The notes under the pieces were generated by a model. That model had not been told where the DNA came from, searched no databases, and saw only the letters and a list, made by a program, of their open reading frames with translations. Source: JAVBOW01 sp031549495 (lineage in GTDB: Bacteria > Bacteroidota > Bacteroidia > Bacteroidales > Rikenellaceae). Taken from it: a stretch of 64,000 nt of DNA. Location of the stretch: the NCBI GenBank assembly GCA_031549495.1, contig JAVBPS010000041.1, positions 62,001-126,000 on the forward strand, written 5' to 3'. Shown piece by piece: positions 26,197 to 35,029 of the stretch; position 1 is the stretch's first letter; each line of letters begins with the position of its first letter. Both the position numbers and the translations under genes were made by a program.

Positions 26197-27783
26197 ATGA
26201 ATTTCCATAAATTGACTATCATATGTAAAGCGTCGCTGTTGGCCGCACTGGCCGTCGCGATGGCGGGTTGTACGAAAAACTTCGTCGAGTATAACACCAA
26301 CCCCAATGAAACCACCAAAAGGGAGGTGGGCGCGCTCTTCCTGCAGATGGTGCAGAACGTGCGTCCCGTTCAACAGACCGATTTCGGCAGCGACCGCTAC
26401 CAGACCGTGGAGAACATGGTCGGCGACGGCTACGCGGGCTATTTCGGCTTTTCCGCACCCAACATCAACTCGGCAGGCCGCTACAACTGGTCGTCGTCGA
26501 GCTGGTACGGCGATATGTTCAACACCAGCTACCAGAAAGGGATGGGCGCATGGCGCGACCTGAGGGACGCCTACAAAGACGACCTCGGCGGCCCGCATTT
26601 CGCCATGGCCCAGATCCTCAAAGTGGCTATCATGCACCGCGTGACGGACACCTACGGCCCGATCCCTTATATCGATTTCGGCCAGAAAAGCGTCGTGAAA
26701 TACGACAGCCAGCGGGATATCTACTACAAATTCTTCGAAGAGCTGGACGACGCGGTCAACAGCATCGAAGGGTATGCCGTCGCCGGGACGGAATTATTCT
26801 CGGAATGGGATCCCGTCTATGGCGGCAACCTGCTGCAGTGGGTGAAATTCGCCAACACGCTGCGCCTGCGCCTGGCCCTGCACATCAGCTACGTCGATCC
26901 TGCCAAGGCCAAACAGGAAGCCGAAGCCGCCGTTAGCCACATCATCGGGGTGATGGCCCAGTCCACCGACCTGGCGCAGTTGCAGCACATCTCGCCGATC
27001 GCCAACTACGAAAGCCCGTTGAACCTGATCAGCAACAGCTGGAACGACGCCTACATGGGCGCCACGATCGACTCTTACATGAACGGCTACAACGATCCCC
27101 GCCGGGCGGCCTACTTCCTGACCGGGACCGGAAGCGTTTACCGCGGTATCCGTGCGGGTATGTCCGGCAGCCTCGCCAAAGCCTCCTACACGACCGGGCA
27201 GTTCTCGCTGGCCAACACGAACGACAAGACCAACGTGATCTGGATGCGCGCTTCGGAAGCCTATTTCCTGCGCGCGGAAGGCGCCCTGAACGACTGGAGC
27301 ATGGGCGGCACCGCCAAAGAACTCTACGAAGCGGGCATCGCCATGTCCTTCACCGAGCAGAACGTATCGGGCGCAGCGGCCTACGCGGCCAACACCGCGC
27401 TCGTCCCGGCCGCCTACACCGATCCCGTCACGACGACCTATTCGCAGGCCGCGCGCGGCACCATCAACATCGGCTGGGACGGCGGCACGACCGCGGCCAT
27501 CAAAGAGCTTAACCGCGAGCGCATCATCACCCAGAAATACCTGGCTATCTTCCCGGTAGGACAGGAGGCCTGGACGGAATTCCGCCGTACGGGTTATCCC
27601 AAAGTGTTCCCGGTCGCGGTGAACGAAAGCAACGGCGGCAGCGTGAACACCGCCGTCCAGATCCGGCGCCTTCCCTACCCCGTGACCGAGTACAACACCA
27701 ACCGCGCGCTGCTGGACGCAGGCATCACCCTGCTGGGCGGCCCCGACACCGGCGGCACCAAACTCTGGTGGGATACCAAGTAA
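26197..27783 (+). CDS. SusD-family (SusD-like_2 type) outer membrane lipoprotein
   Basis: 528 residues from ATG 26197; an in-frame ATG at 26170 (5 nt after susC) would add nine residues. The later start places the lipobox MAGC at about residue 24, a normal length. The N-terminus NFVEYNTNPNETTKREVG and the early GYFGFSAPNIN segment are typical of the SusD-like_2 branch, as are AMAQILKVAIMHRVTDTYGPIPY and the late YLAIFPVGQEAWTEFRRTGYP. The Cys is followed by TKNF rather than an acidic stretch. It forms the glycan-binding lid of the SusC encoded upstream. Confidence 0.93.
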   Translation: MNFHKLTIICKASLLAALAVAMAGCTKNFVEYNTNPNETTKREVGALFLQMVQNVRPVQQTDFGSDRYQTVENMVGDGYAGYFGFSAPNINSAGRYNWSSSSWYGDMFNTSYQKGMGAWRDLRDAYKDDLGGPHFAMAQILKVAIMHRVTDTYGPIPYIDFGQKSVVKYDSQRDIYYKFFEELDDAVNSIEGYAVAGTELFSEWDPVYGGNLLQWVKFANTLRLRLALHISYVDPAKAKQEAEAAVSHIIGVMAQSTDLAQLQHISPIANYESPLNLISNSWNDAYMGATIDSYMNGYNDPRRAAYFLTGTGSVYRGIRAGMSGSLAKASYTTGQFSLANTNDKTNVIWMRASEAYFLRAEGALNDWSMGGTAKELYEAGIAMSFTEQNVSGAAAYAANTALVPAAYTDPVTTTYSQAARGTINIGWDGGTTAAIKELNRERIITQKYLAIFPVGQEAWTEFRRTGYPKVFPVAVNESNGGSVNTAVQIRRLPYPVTEYNTNRALLDAGITLLGGPDTGGTKLWWDTK

Positions 27784-27807
27784 TGTAAACCCATAAAGAA
27801 GCAGACA

Positions 27808-30800
27808 ATGAAGAATATACTGAAATACACGCTTGCCGCGGCAACCGCACTGGCCTTCGCCGCGTGCACGAATGAAACGGTCTACGACACGATCGTCGAT
27901 TCGCCGAACGTGTTGGCCTATGTCGCCACGACCACCGCCAGCCCCATCTCCGGGACGGTAAGCCATACGCCTATCGGTTCGGTGGGCAACCTGGATGTGG
28001 ACGTTACGATCAAATGCAGCTCCACCCGCCACAGCGCGACGACCGTCACGCTGAACTACGACGCCTCGCTGGCCGAGGCCTACAACACCGAAAAAGGGAC
28101 CGAATATCCCCTGCTCCCCGCAGACCTGATCGTCGCCACCCCGGTGACGATCCCGGACAACGAGGATTCCGCACTGTCCCACATCTCGCTGCAAGGCGAC
28201 CTGTCGGTACTCACCGAGCCTGCGTACCTGGCCGCGTTCCACATCACCTCGCAGGGCGTGGACGCCAGTGAGAAATACAACAAGGTATACTGCCTGGTCA
28301 AGACCGGCGCCACGATGATCCGTCCCATCACGACGACCGCCGAATTCTTCGGCCGCGACCTCGACCGCACCGGATGGACTTCCGACAACGCCTCGCCCGC
28401 CAACCTGTTCGACGGCAGCACGACCACCTATTGCCAGCTCACCGGACAGACCAACACGTCGGTCATCGACATGGGGGCGACCCAGAACCTGGTAGGCTTC
28501 AAGCTGCGCCACTACGCCAGCACCACGGCCAGCCAGATCCCCACCTCGATCCTGGTCGAATACAGCACCGACGGGGTGAACTACACCTCGGCGGGTACGG
28601 CTACCAACGGCACCAACTCCTTCTCGTCGGACTACACGCGCCACGTGGCCTTCTATGGGGTGATCAGCGCCCGTTACCTGAAACTGACCATCACGTTCGG
28701 CTCCTCGACCTCGACCTACCTGCGTTTGTATGAATTCAACGCCTACGGGCCGGAAAGCGCGCTGCCGCTCGTCTACACCGTCACGGGCACCGACAACGCC
28801 GTGGCGCTGGGCAACCTGATCCACACCCCCGTGAGCTCGACGGGCCTGGGCACCACCTCGTTCACCGTACGTTGCACCGACGCCATCCAGGCCGGCCGCA
28901 CGGTCACCGTGGCCGCCGACAACTCGCTCATCGCAGCCTACAACGCCGCCAACGGCACTTCGTACGCCGCGCTGCCCGCAGCCAACCTGACGCTGAAGAA
29001 CGCCCCCAGCGCGATCGGCTCGATGAAATACGTCTCCTCGAAAGACGTGGAAGTTTCGATCTCCGGCGACCTGAAGGCCCTCACCGAGCGCAGCTACCTG
29101 ATCCCGCTCCGCCTGACCTCCCAGGGCGCCGAGTCCGACGACAAGCGCAGCGTGGTCTACGTGACCTTCACCACCGAGGTTTCGCTGATCCGTCCCGCGG
29201 CGGACATCAACGACATGGTCGGCACGCTCGCCACCCGCACCGGCTGGACGGCCTCCGGCAATGGTACCGGCGCCGAGAACCTGTTCGACGGCAGCGCCAC
29301 CACCTACTACCAGTGCACCGGGCAGTACAACAACGTGCTGACGATCGACATGGCCTCCTCGCGCAAAGTAGCCGGGATCGGCCTGCGCCACTACGCCGCC
29401 ACCACGGCCAGCTACATCCCCGGGATCACGATCGAGTACAGCGTCGACGGGACGAACTACTCGCAGGCCGGTACCTCCACGACCAGCAACTCGTTCAGCC
29501 TGACCTCGGACTACACGCGCTACGTGGCCTTCTACTCCCCGATCCAGGCACGCTACATGCGCCTGACGCTCAACTACGGCACCTCATCGGCCACCTACCT
29601 GCGCGTCTACGGGTTCAACGTCTACGAGACCGACAGCGACATGCCGCTGGTATACACCGTCATGGGCACCAACAACACCGTCTCGCTGGGTAAACTGACC
29701 CTCGCCAAAACGGGGGCGTCGGGCCTGGGCACCGCCACGTTCGCCGTGCGCACCACCAACGCCGCCCAGACCGCGGTCACCGTGGCCGCCGACAACTCGC
29801 TCGTCGAGGCTTACAACACCGCCAACGGCACCTCGTACGCCGCGCTGCCCTCCGGCAACCTGACGCTCACCAACAACCCCTGCACGATCAACGCGATGCA
29901 GTTCAAGTCGGATAAGGAGATCGAGATCTCGATCACGGGCAACCTCTCCTCGCTCACCGAGCGCAGCTACCTGATCCCGCTCAAGCTGACGGCGCAGGGC
30001 GCTACGACCAGCCCCACGCTGGGTGTGGTCTACGCGACCTTCACCACCGAGGTTTCGCTGCTCCGTCCCATCTCGGCCATCGGGGACATGGTCGGCACGC
30101 TCGCCACGCGCACCGGCTGGACGGCCGAAGGCGCCGGTACCAACCCCGCCAACCTGTTCGACGGCAGCACCACCACCTACTACCAGTGCACCGGACAGTA
30201 CAACAACGTGATCACGATCGACATGGCCTCCTCGCGCAAAGTGTCCGGCATCGGCCTGCGCCACTACGCCACCACCACGGTCGGCTACATTCCCGCGATC
30301 ACCATCGAGTACAGCGTCGACGGGACGAACTATTCGCAGGCCGGGACGACGACGACCGAGGCCGGCGTCAACTCGTTCACCCAGAACTCCGACTACACGC
30401 GCTACGTGGCCTTCTACGACCCGATCCAGGCCCGTTACATGCGCCTGACGCTCAACTACGCCACCTCGTCGTCCACCTACCTGCGCGTCTACGGGTTCAG
30501 CGCCTACGAGCCCGAAATGGACACGCCGACGGTATACGCCGTCACGGGCACCAACAACGTGGTCACGGCAGGGGCCATCCAGCACACGCCGATCAGCTCG
30601 GTCTGCACCGCGAGCACCTCGTTCACCATACGCACCTCCACGGCGACGGCGGCGGGCTACACGGTGAACGTTGCGGCGGACAACTCGCTGATCGCCGCCT
30701 ACAACACCGCCAAAGGCACCTCGTACGAAGCCATCCCCGCGGCCAACCTGGCCCTGGCCAGTGCGCCCGCCACGATTGCGGCAGACGCCTACAAGTCCAC

Positions 30801-31404
30801 CGTGGACGTGAGGGTATCGCTGACCGGCACCCTGACCGCCCTGACCGCGAAGAACGGCTACATCGTACCGCTCAAGCTGACCGCCCAGGGCGCCACGACG
30901 AGCCCCACGCAGGGTGTGGTCTATGTGATCTTCACCACCGACTACACGATCATCCGGCCCATAACGGCCCTTACCGAAATGACCGGCACGATCGCCGACC
31001 GCACCGGCTGGGTAGCCACCGGCGCCGGCACCAACCCCGCCAATATGCTCGACGGCAGCACGACCACCTACTACCAGTGCGCCGGACAGTCGAACAACGT
31101 GATCACGTTCGACCTGGCCTCCACGCGTAAACTGACCGGGTTCGGCCTGCGCCACTACAACAGCACCTCGGCCAACTACGTCCCCACGATGATCGTCGAG
31201 TACAGTACGGACGGGGTGACCTATTCGGCCGGCGGCACGACCTCGTCCAGCAACTCGTTCACCCAGACGTCGAACTACACGCGCTACGTGGCCTTCTACG
31301 GCACCATCAGCGCCCGCTACCTGCGCCTGACGCTCAGCTACGGCACCTCGTCGGCCACCTACCTGCGCGTCTACGAGTTCGATGTCTACGAGAGCGCGAA
31401 TTAA
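27808..31404 (+). CDS. Giant surface lipoprotein with four tandem DUF1735 + F5/8-type C (discoidin) units
   Basis: 1198 residues; lipobox FAAC (Cys20). After the anchor, four units of about 290 residues follow, starting near residues 32, 319, 612 and 906. Each has a DUF1735 (BT_3987-like N-terminal) domain, with VTVAADNSLIAAYN and SYAALPAANL, and a discoidin/F5-8 type C domain, with RTGWTASG, NLFDGSATTYYQCTGQ, LRHYA, VEYSTDG and YLRVYEF. Discoidin domains of this kind bind sugars at the cell surface. Position after SusD suggests a surface glycan-binding protein of the N-glycan locus. The fourfold repetition is unusual: relatives normally carry one or two such units. No catalytic motif is present. 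Confidence 0.85.
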   Translation: MKNILKYTLAAATALAFAACTNETVYDTIVDSPNVLAYVATTTASPISGTVSHTPIGSVGNLDVDVTIKCSSTRHSATTVTLNYDASLAEAYNTEKGTEYPLLPADLIVATPVTIPDNEDSALSHISLQGDLSVLTEPAYLAAFHITSQGVDASEKYNKVYCLVKTGATMIRPITTTAEFFGRDLDRTGWTSDNASPANLFDGSTTTYCQLTGQTNTSVIDMGATQNLVGFKLRHYASTTASQIPTSILVEYSTDGVNYTSAGTATNGTNSFSSDYTRHVAFYGVISARYLKLTITFGSSTSTYLRLYEFNAYGPESALPLVYTVTGTDNAVALGNLIHTPVSSTGLGTTSFTVRCTDAIQAGRTVTVAADNSLIAAYNAANGTSYAALPAANLTLKNAPSAIGSMKYVSSKDVEVSISGDLKALTERSYLIPLRLTSQGAESDDKRSVVYVTFTTEVSLIRPAADINDMVGTLATRTGWTASGNGTGAENLFDGSATTYYQCTGQYNNVLTIDMASSRKVAGIGLRHYAATTASYIPGITIEYSVDGTNYSQAGTSTTSNSFSLTSDYTRYVAFYSPIQARYMRLTLNYGTSSATYLRVYGFNVYETDSDMPLVYTVMGTNNTVSLGKLTLAKTGASGLGTATFAVRTTNAAQTAVTVAADNSLVEAYNTANGTSYAALPSGNLTLTNNPCTINAMQFKSDKEIEISITGNLSSLTERSYLIPLKLTAQGATTSPTLGVVYATFTTEVSLLRPISAIGDMVGTLATRTGWTAEGAGTNPANLFDGSTTTYYQCTGQYNNVITIDMASSRKVSGIGLRHYATTTVGYIPAITIEYSVDGTNYSQAGTTTTEAGVNSFTQNSDYTRYVAFYDPIQARYMRLTLNYATSSSTYLRVYGFSAYEPEMDTPTVYAVTGTNNVVTAGAIQHTPISSVCTASTSFTIRTSTATAAGYTVNVAADNSLIAAYNTAKGTSYEAIPAANLALASAPATIAADAYKSTVDVRVSLTGTLTALTAKNGYIVPLKLTAQGATTSPTQGVVYVIFTTDYTIIRPITALTEMTGTIADRTGWVATGAGTNPANMLDGSTTTYYQCAGQSNNVITFDLASTRKLTGFGLRHYNSTSANYVPTMIVEYSTDGVTYSAGGTTSSSNSFTQTSNYTRYVAFYGTISARYLRLTLSYGTSSATYLRVYEFDVYESAN
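27901..31401 (+). repeat. Four tandem coding repeats of about 860-882 bp
   Basis: Units run about 27901-28761, 28762-29640, 29641-30522 and 30523-31401. Units 2, 3 and 4 share long near-identical DNA stretches, for example around 29281-29345, 30148-30212 and 31042-31100 (CTGTTCGACGGCAG and CCACCTACTACCAGTGC). Unit 1 is more diverged. The similarity suggests unit gain by unequal recombination, and unit number may vary between strains. Confidence 0.8.
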
Positions 31405-31417
31405 TCCCTTCCAAAAG

Positions 31418-32467
31418 ATGAAAAACATGAAAAAGATATTGTTCATAGCGGCAGCCACTTTAGTGTGGCTGACCGCCTGCGACACGGATCAGGAAGCGAA
31501 AAACCTGCTGGTCCCCTACCAATATTCAGAGGACTATTACGCCAACCTGCGCGCCTACAAGCAAACCGACCACCAGATCTGCTTCGGCTGGTACGCCGCC
31601 TACTCCGCCGAGGGCTCTCCTTCGGCCGGGGCGCACTTCCAGGGGCTGCCCGACAGCATGGACATCATCAGCCTGTGGTCGCCCATCCCCTGCCTGGATC
31701 CCGAATATACCGCGGGGGACAGCGAATTCAGCGAGCGCTACCTCCCTATCGCCTATAAGGAGATGTGGGAAATGCGCAACCTGAAAGGCACCAGGCTGGT
31801 CAAAGCCATCATCTGCCGCATCGCCTACACGGACTTCCCCAGGACCGACGCGGGCATCGAAGCGTACGCGCTGCACCTGGTGGAGATGGTCAACCGCAAC
31901 AACCTCGACGGGCTGGACCTGGACTACGAACCCGAAGGCGACTGGCTCTCGGGGGACAACTTCACCAAATTCGTCAAGGTCATCGGCCAACACCTCGGCC
32001 CCAAATCCGGGACGGGCAAGATCCTGATCGTCGACTTCTACAACACCACCCCGCCCGCGGCTTGCGAGCCGTACGTGAACTACTTCATCCGCCAGTGCTA
32101 CACAACCTCCTCCTCGTCGAGCCTGAACTCTTCATTCAGCGGCATCTCGTCCTGGTGCCCTCCCGGGAAATTCGTACCGACCGAACAGATGGGCTGGTAT
32201 TGGGAGAACGGAGGCGTGAAATTCACCGAAACGGGCAACAGCGCCGGCGTCGACTCGTGGGGCAACCCCCTCTACTCGGTAGTCGGCATGGCGCGCTGGA
32301 ACCCCTCCTCGGGCAAGAAAGCCGGTTTCGGCGGTTTCTATTTCGAATACGAGTACAACACCCAACGGCCTGCCAAACAGTCCATCGGGGATGTCGAATC
32401 GGAAGCGATACCTTATTTCAGCATGCGCCGCGGCATCCAGGAACAAAACCCTGCCGTCACGAAATAA
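31418..32467 (+). CDS. GH18 endo-beta-N-acetylglucosaminidase-like lipoprotein
   Basis: 349 residues from ATG 31418 (an ATG three codons later also fits). Lipobox LTAC near residue 22. The GH18 active-site motif is complete: NNLDGLDLDYEPEG, with Asp164, Asp167, Asp169 and the catalytic Glu171. CFGWYAAYS near the N-terminus and YWENGG later match the bacterial endo-S/endo-F type. Such enzymes cut the chitobiose core of N-linked glycans and leave one GlcNAc on the protein. The enzyme lacks the N-terminal DUF1735 domain that many relatives carry; in this locus DUF1735 occurs in the neighbouring genes instead. GH20 and GH92 downstream support an N-glycan substrate. Chitinase activity is less likely from context. 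Confidence 0.88.
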   Translation: MKNMKKILFIAAATLVWLTACDTDQEAKNLLVPYQYSEDYYANLRAYKQTDHQICFGWYAAYSAEGSPSAGAHFQGLPDSMDIISLWSPIPCLDPEYTAGDSEFSERYLPIAYKEMWEMRNLKGTRLVKAIICRIAYTDFPRTDAGIEAYALHLVEMVNRNNLDGLDLDYEPEGDWLSGDNFTKFVKVIGQHLGPKSGTGKILIVDFYNTTPPAACEPYVNYFIRQCYTTSSSSSLNSSFSGISSWCPPGKFVPTEQMGWYWENGGVKFTETGNSAGVDSWGNPLYSVVGMARWNPSSGKKAGFGGFYFEYEYNTQRPAKQSIGDVESEAIPYFSMRRGIQEQNPAVTK

Positions 32468-32504
32468 ACCCGCAGGCAAACAATAACTCCAAAATTTTCA
32501 GACT

Positions 32505-33716
32505 ATGAAAAGCATCAATAATCGTATCCGGGTTTCCATGACGGCCCTGGCAGGGATCATCCTGATGGCCACCTCATGCCAAGAACCTCTCGATATAGGC
32601 GACGCGGTGTATATGACCGGTACGGCCAGCACCCCGCTGGTACAATTCGCCATCGACGGGTTTCCTTCGAGTTACAACCTCTCCGTAACGGCCACAGACA
32701 AGGTCAAGCAGACCACCAGCGTCGCGCTCGAAGCGGATCTCTCCCTGGTGGAAGAATACAACCAGAAGATGGGGGTAAGTTACTACCCGCTGCCGGAAAG
32801 TTCGTTCGAACTCTCCGACACCCATGTGACCATCAAGGAAGGCAAGAGCGTTTCCGAAGCGATCAAACTGACGATCACCAACGACGTGGATTTCGTCTCG
32901 GGACGCGTCTACCTGGTTCCGGTGACCATCAAGGAGGTGGACGGCGGCGAGATCAGCGTGCTCGAGCCCTGCCGCACGATCTACCTGAAGGTTTCGCGTA
33001 CGCTCTATTTCTACGCCCCCTACGTGGGTGACGGCAACATGTCCTACCAGTTCCTCTTCTCGAATCCGGTCACCTCGCTGCCCACCTACACCTATGAGGT
33101 GAAGATCTACGCCACGCAGTTCCGTTCGACCTCGGCGTCCACCCCCACGCGCGTCTGCTCGTTCGGCGGCAACGCCTCTTCGATCGAGGGCGGGTCGATC
33201 CCCGACGAAGGCTTCAAGTGCGACCAGAACCTGCTCCGTTTCGGCGAAGGTACCGACGCTCCCAACATCCTGCACATCACCACCAAGCAGGGGAAAATGT
33301 CGGCCAACAACGGATTCCAGCTCAACCGCTGGTATGCCGTGGCGCTGGTCAACGACGGACAGACCCTGACGCTCTATGTCGACGGCGAGAAAGACAACTC
33401 GATGACCGTTCTGCCCTATGAGTACACCCTGTACGGCGTGCAGATCGGGATGCCCTCCACGGGCTACCAGTCCTCGCAGCTCTTCTACGGCCGCCTGAGC
33501 GAAATGCGCCTGTGGGACAGGCCCCTCTCCGCCCGCGAGCTCAAGGCCAACGTCTGCGGCGTCGACCCGGAGACCAGCGGCCTGGTATCCTACTGGCGTA
33601 TGAACGAAGGCACGGCCAAGACGTTCTACGACTCGTCGCCCTCAAAACGCGACATCGGATACACGACCAACATCACCATCAACTGGACTATCACAGGAAA
33701 TACCTGCGTAGAATAG
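32505..33716 (+). CDS. DUF1735 + LamG-like surface lipoprotein
   Basis: 403 residues; lipobox MATSC (about residue 25). A DUF1735 domain spans about 35-170 (VALEADLSLVEEYNQKMGVSYYPLPES). A concanavalin-like LamG domain spans about 180-395 (NGFQLNRWYAVALVNDGQTLTLYVDGE, LRLWDRPLSARELKANVCG is seen as EMRLWDRPLSARELK). Similar DUF1735-LamG proteins sit next to GH18 endoglycosidases in known N-glycan loci and are thought to bind glycan at the surface. Its stop codon lies inside a long palindrome. Confidence 0.87.
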   Translation: MKSINNRIRVSMTALAGIILMATSCQEPLDIGDAVYMTGTASTPLVQFAIDGFPSSYNLSVTATDKVKQTTSVALEADLSLVEEYNQKMGVSYYPLPESSFELSDTHVTIKEGKSVSEAIKLTITNDVDFVSGRVYLVPVTIKEVDGGEISVLEPCRTIYLKVSRTLYFYAPYVGDGNMSYQFLFSNPVTSLPTYTYEVKIYATQFRSTSASTPTRVCSFGGNASSIEGGSIPDEGFKCDQNLLRFGEGTDAPNILHITTKQGKMSANNGFQLNRWYAVALVNDGQTLTLYVDGEKDNSMTVLPYEYTLYGVQIGMPSTGYQSSQLFYGRLSEMRLWDRPLSARELKANVCGVDPETSGLVSYWRMNEGTAKTFYDSSPSKRDIGYTTNITINWTITGNTCVE

Positions 33717-33768
33717 CACTTGACAGTTATGGCGACCCATGGGTCGCCATAACTGTCAAGTGCTATTC
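33711..33768. repeat. Perfect 58-bp palindrome spanning the stop codon
   Basis: Arms 33711-33739 and 33740-33768 are exact reverse complements with no loop; the centre reads GACCCATGGGTC and the arm begins GAATAGCACTTGACAG. The TAG stop of the DUF1735-LamG gene is at 33714-33716, inside the left arm. No T-run follows. Confidence 0.95.
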
Positions 33769-33773
33769 ATTCC

Positions 33774-33857
33774 GTTCCGCTGCGCTGGCATATTCCCCCC
33801 TGCCCCCCTTTGGGAAAGGGGGGTGCGCCAGCCCAACGCACCACTTGCCCGGACTCA
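33774..33857. repeat. 84-bp palindromic repeat, family B, copy 1
   Basis: Aligns without gaps to 41546-41629, with 9 differences in 84 positions by eye. It begins GTTCCGCTGCG and contains a C-rich/G-rich hairpin (CCCCCCTTT with AAAGGGGGG) flanked by CTGGC and GCCAG. It starts 5 bp after a stop-codon palindrome, as does the other copy. Confidence 0.9.
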
Positions 33858-33924
33858 CTCATGCAAAGTATGCGTGGGTTTTGTTCTGAAAACCCCTACC
33901 TTTATCCGAAACTTTGTTGAAGAT

Positions 33925-34992
33925 ATGCCATTGTTGCGGAATCACCTTGTCTTGCTGGTTTTATCGGCCCTTATCGCCGGGACTTGCGCGGCGCAGAGCC
34001 AACCGCTGAAATTCGACGAGCCCGTCTGGAATTTCGGACGGATCGCGGAGGACGGCGGCAAGGTCAGCCATACCTATGTGTTCACCAATGCGGGCGCGAA
34101 GCCCGTGGTGATCCACGAGGTGGTGAGCACTTGCGCCTGCACGGTGGGGGCGTTCAGCCGCGAACCGGTGATGCCCGGACAGAAAGGGAGCGTCACCGTC
34201 ACCTTCGACCCGCTCGGACTGACGCCCACGATCACCCGCACGCTCAAGGTCGCCTATGAGGGCGGGAATAAATTCTGCACCCTCACGCTGCAGGGGCAGA
34301 TCGAGCTGCGGGAGAGCGTCGAACTGGACTACCCTTACCCTTTGGCCGGCGGGCTTTACACCTCGCAAACATTCATCTCTTTCAGGCAACGGCAACACGG
34401 CGCGCCGGTCGACACGGTGGCCTTGCGCCTGTTCAACAACACCTCCCGCCGCATCACGCCGGGATACACGCTCACGCAGAAGAGCGGTTGCGTGCGCATC
34501 CTGATGCCGGCGGCCGTCGAGCCGGGCAAATCGGCCGAGGTGCGGATGATCCTCTCGCCCCCGTCCTATTTTTACGGCCACTTCAATGACCTGCTCTATA
34601 TCACGGCCGGTCAGGCGAAAGGTTCGCCCGTGCGCCTGACCGGGATCGTGGTCGACAACACGAAAGGGGTCAACATGGGCCTCGCGCCGAAATGCACCCT
34701 CTCCCCGGCCTATTTCGCCCTCGGGCAACGGGCGGCGGGGACGGTCAAATGCAGCGCGAAACTGACCAATACGGGAGCCGCACCGCTGATCGTGCGCAAG
34801 ATCGAGGACGCGCCGCACGTGAAATGCGCCCTGAAAACCCCGCCCACCTTGCAACCGGGCGACAGCGTGACGCTCGATTTTACGCTGACGCTGGCGGCCG
34901 GGACGAGCGTGGACGAGAAAATATACCTGATCACCAACGATCCCCGTACTCCGGCCCTGCCGATCGGGTTCCAGGCTATGGCGACCCGGTGA
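33925..34992 (+). CDS. DUF1573-domain exported protein
   Basis: 355 residues from ATG 33925; the frame is open upstream through the repeat, but only this start gives a signal peptide (cut near CAAQS, about residue 23). DUF1573 is seen at about 30-110: FDEPVWNFGRIAEDGGKVSH, NAGAKPVVIHEVVSTCAC. Two further Ig/ASH-like beta domains follow, the last with LTNTGAAPLIVRKIEDAPH. The domain is common in Bacteroidota exported proteins, and its function is not established. The gene is separated from the SusCD part by the palindrome and family B repeat, so it heads the second half of the operon. Confidence 0.83.
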   Translation: MPLLRNHLVLLVLSALIAGTCAAQSQPLKFDEPVWNFGRIAEDGGKVSHTYVFTNAGAKPVVIHEVVSTCACTVGAFSREPVMPGQKGSVTVTFDPLGLTPTITRTLKVAYEGGNKFCTLTLQGQIELRESVELDYPYPLAGGLYTSQTFISFRQRQHGAPVDTVALRLFNNTSRRITPGYTLTQKSGCVRILMPAAVEPGKSAEVRMILSPPSYFYGHFNDLLYITAGQAKGSPVRLTGIVVDNTKGVNMGLAPKCTLSPAYFALGQRAAGTVKCSAKLTNTGAAPLIVRKIEDAPHVKCALKTPPTLQPGDSVTLDFTLTLAAGTSVDEKIYLITNDPRTPALPIGFQAMATR

Positions 34993-35029
34993 CGCCGGAC
35001 GCATCCCAACCGTTTTGCAACGACCGATT

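Noticed and set aside
26794..29391. An 865-codon open frame antisense to the SusD and DUF1735-discoidin genes
   Set aside because: Long antisense frames are expected in GC-rich coding DNA. The protein has a biased Gly/Arg/Val/His composition, no motif, no signal peptide, and it covers two genes with clear family features.
27901..31401. Periodic repeats that could suggest a CRISPR-like or satellite array
   Set aside because: The period is about 880 bp, the frame is open throughout, and the units are protein domains.
33774..33857. Family B repeat as an intrinsic terminator
   Set aside because: The hairpin is GC-rich but is not followed by a T-run, and the operon continues in the same direction after it.
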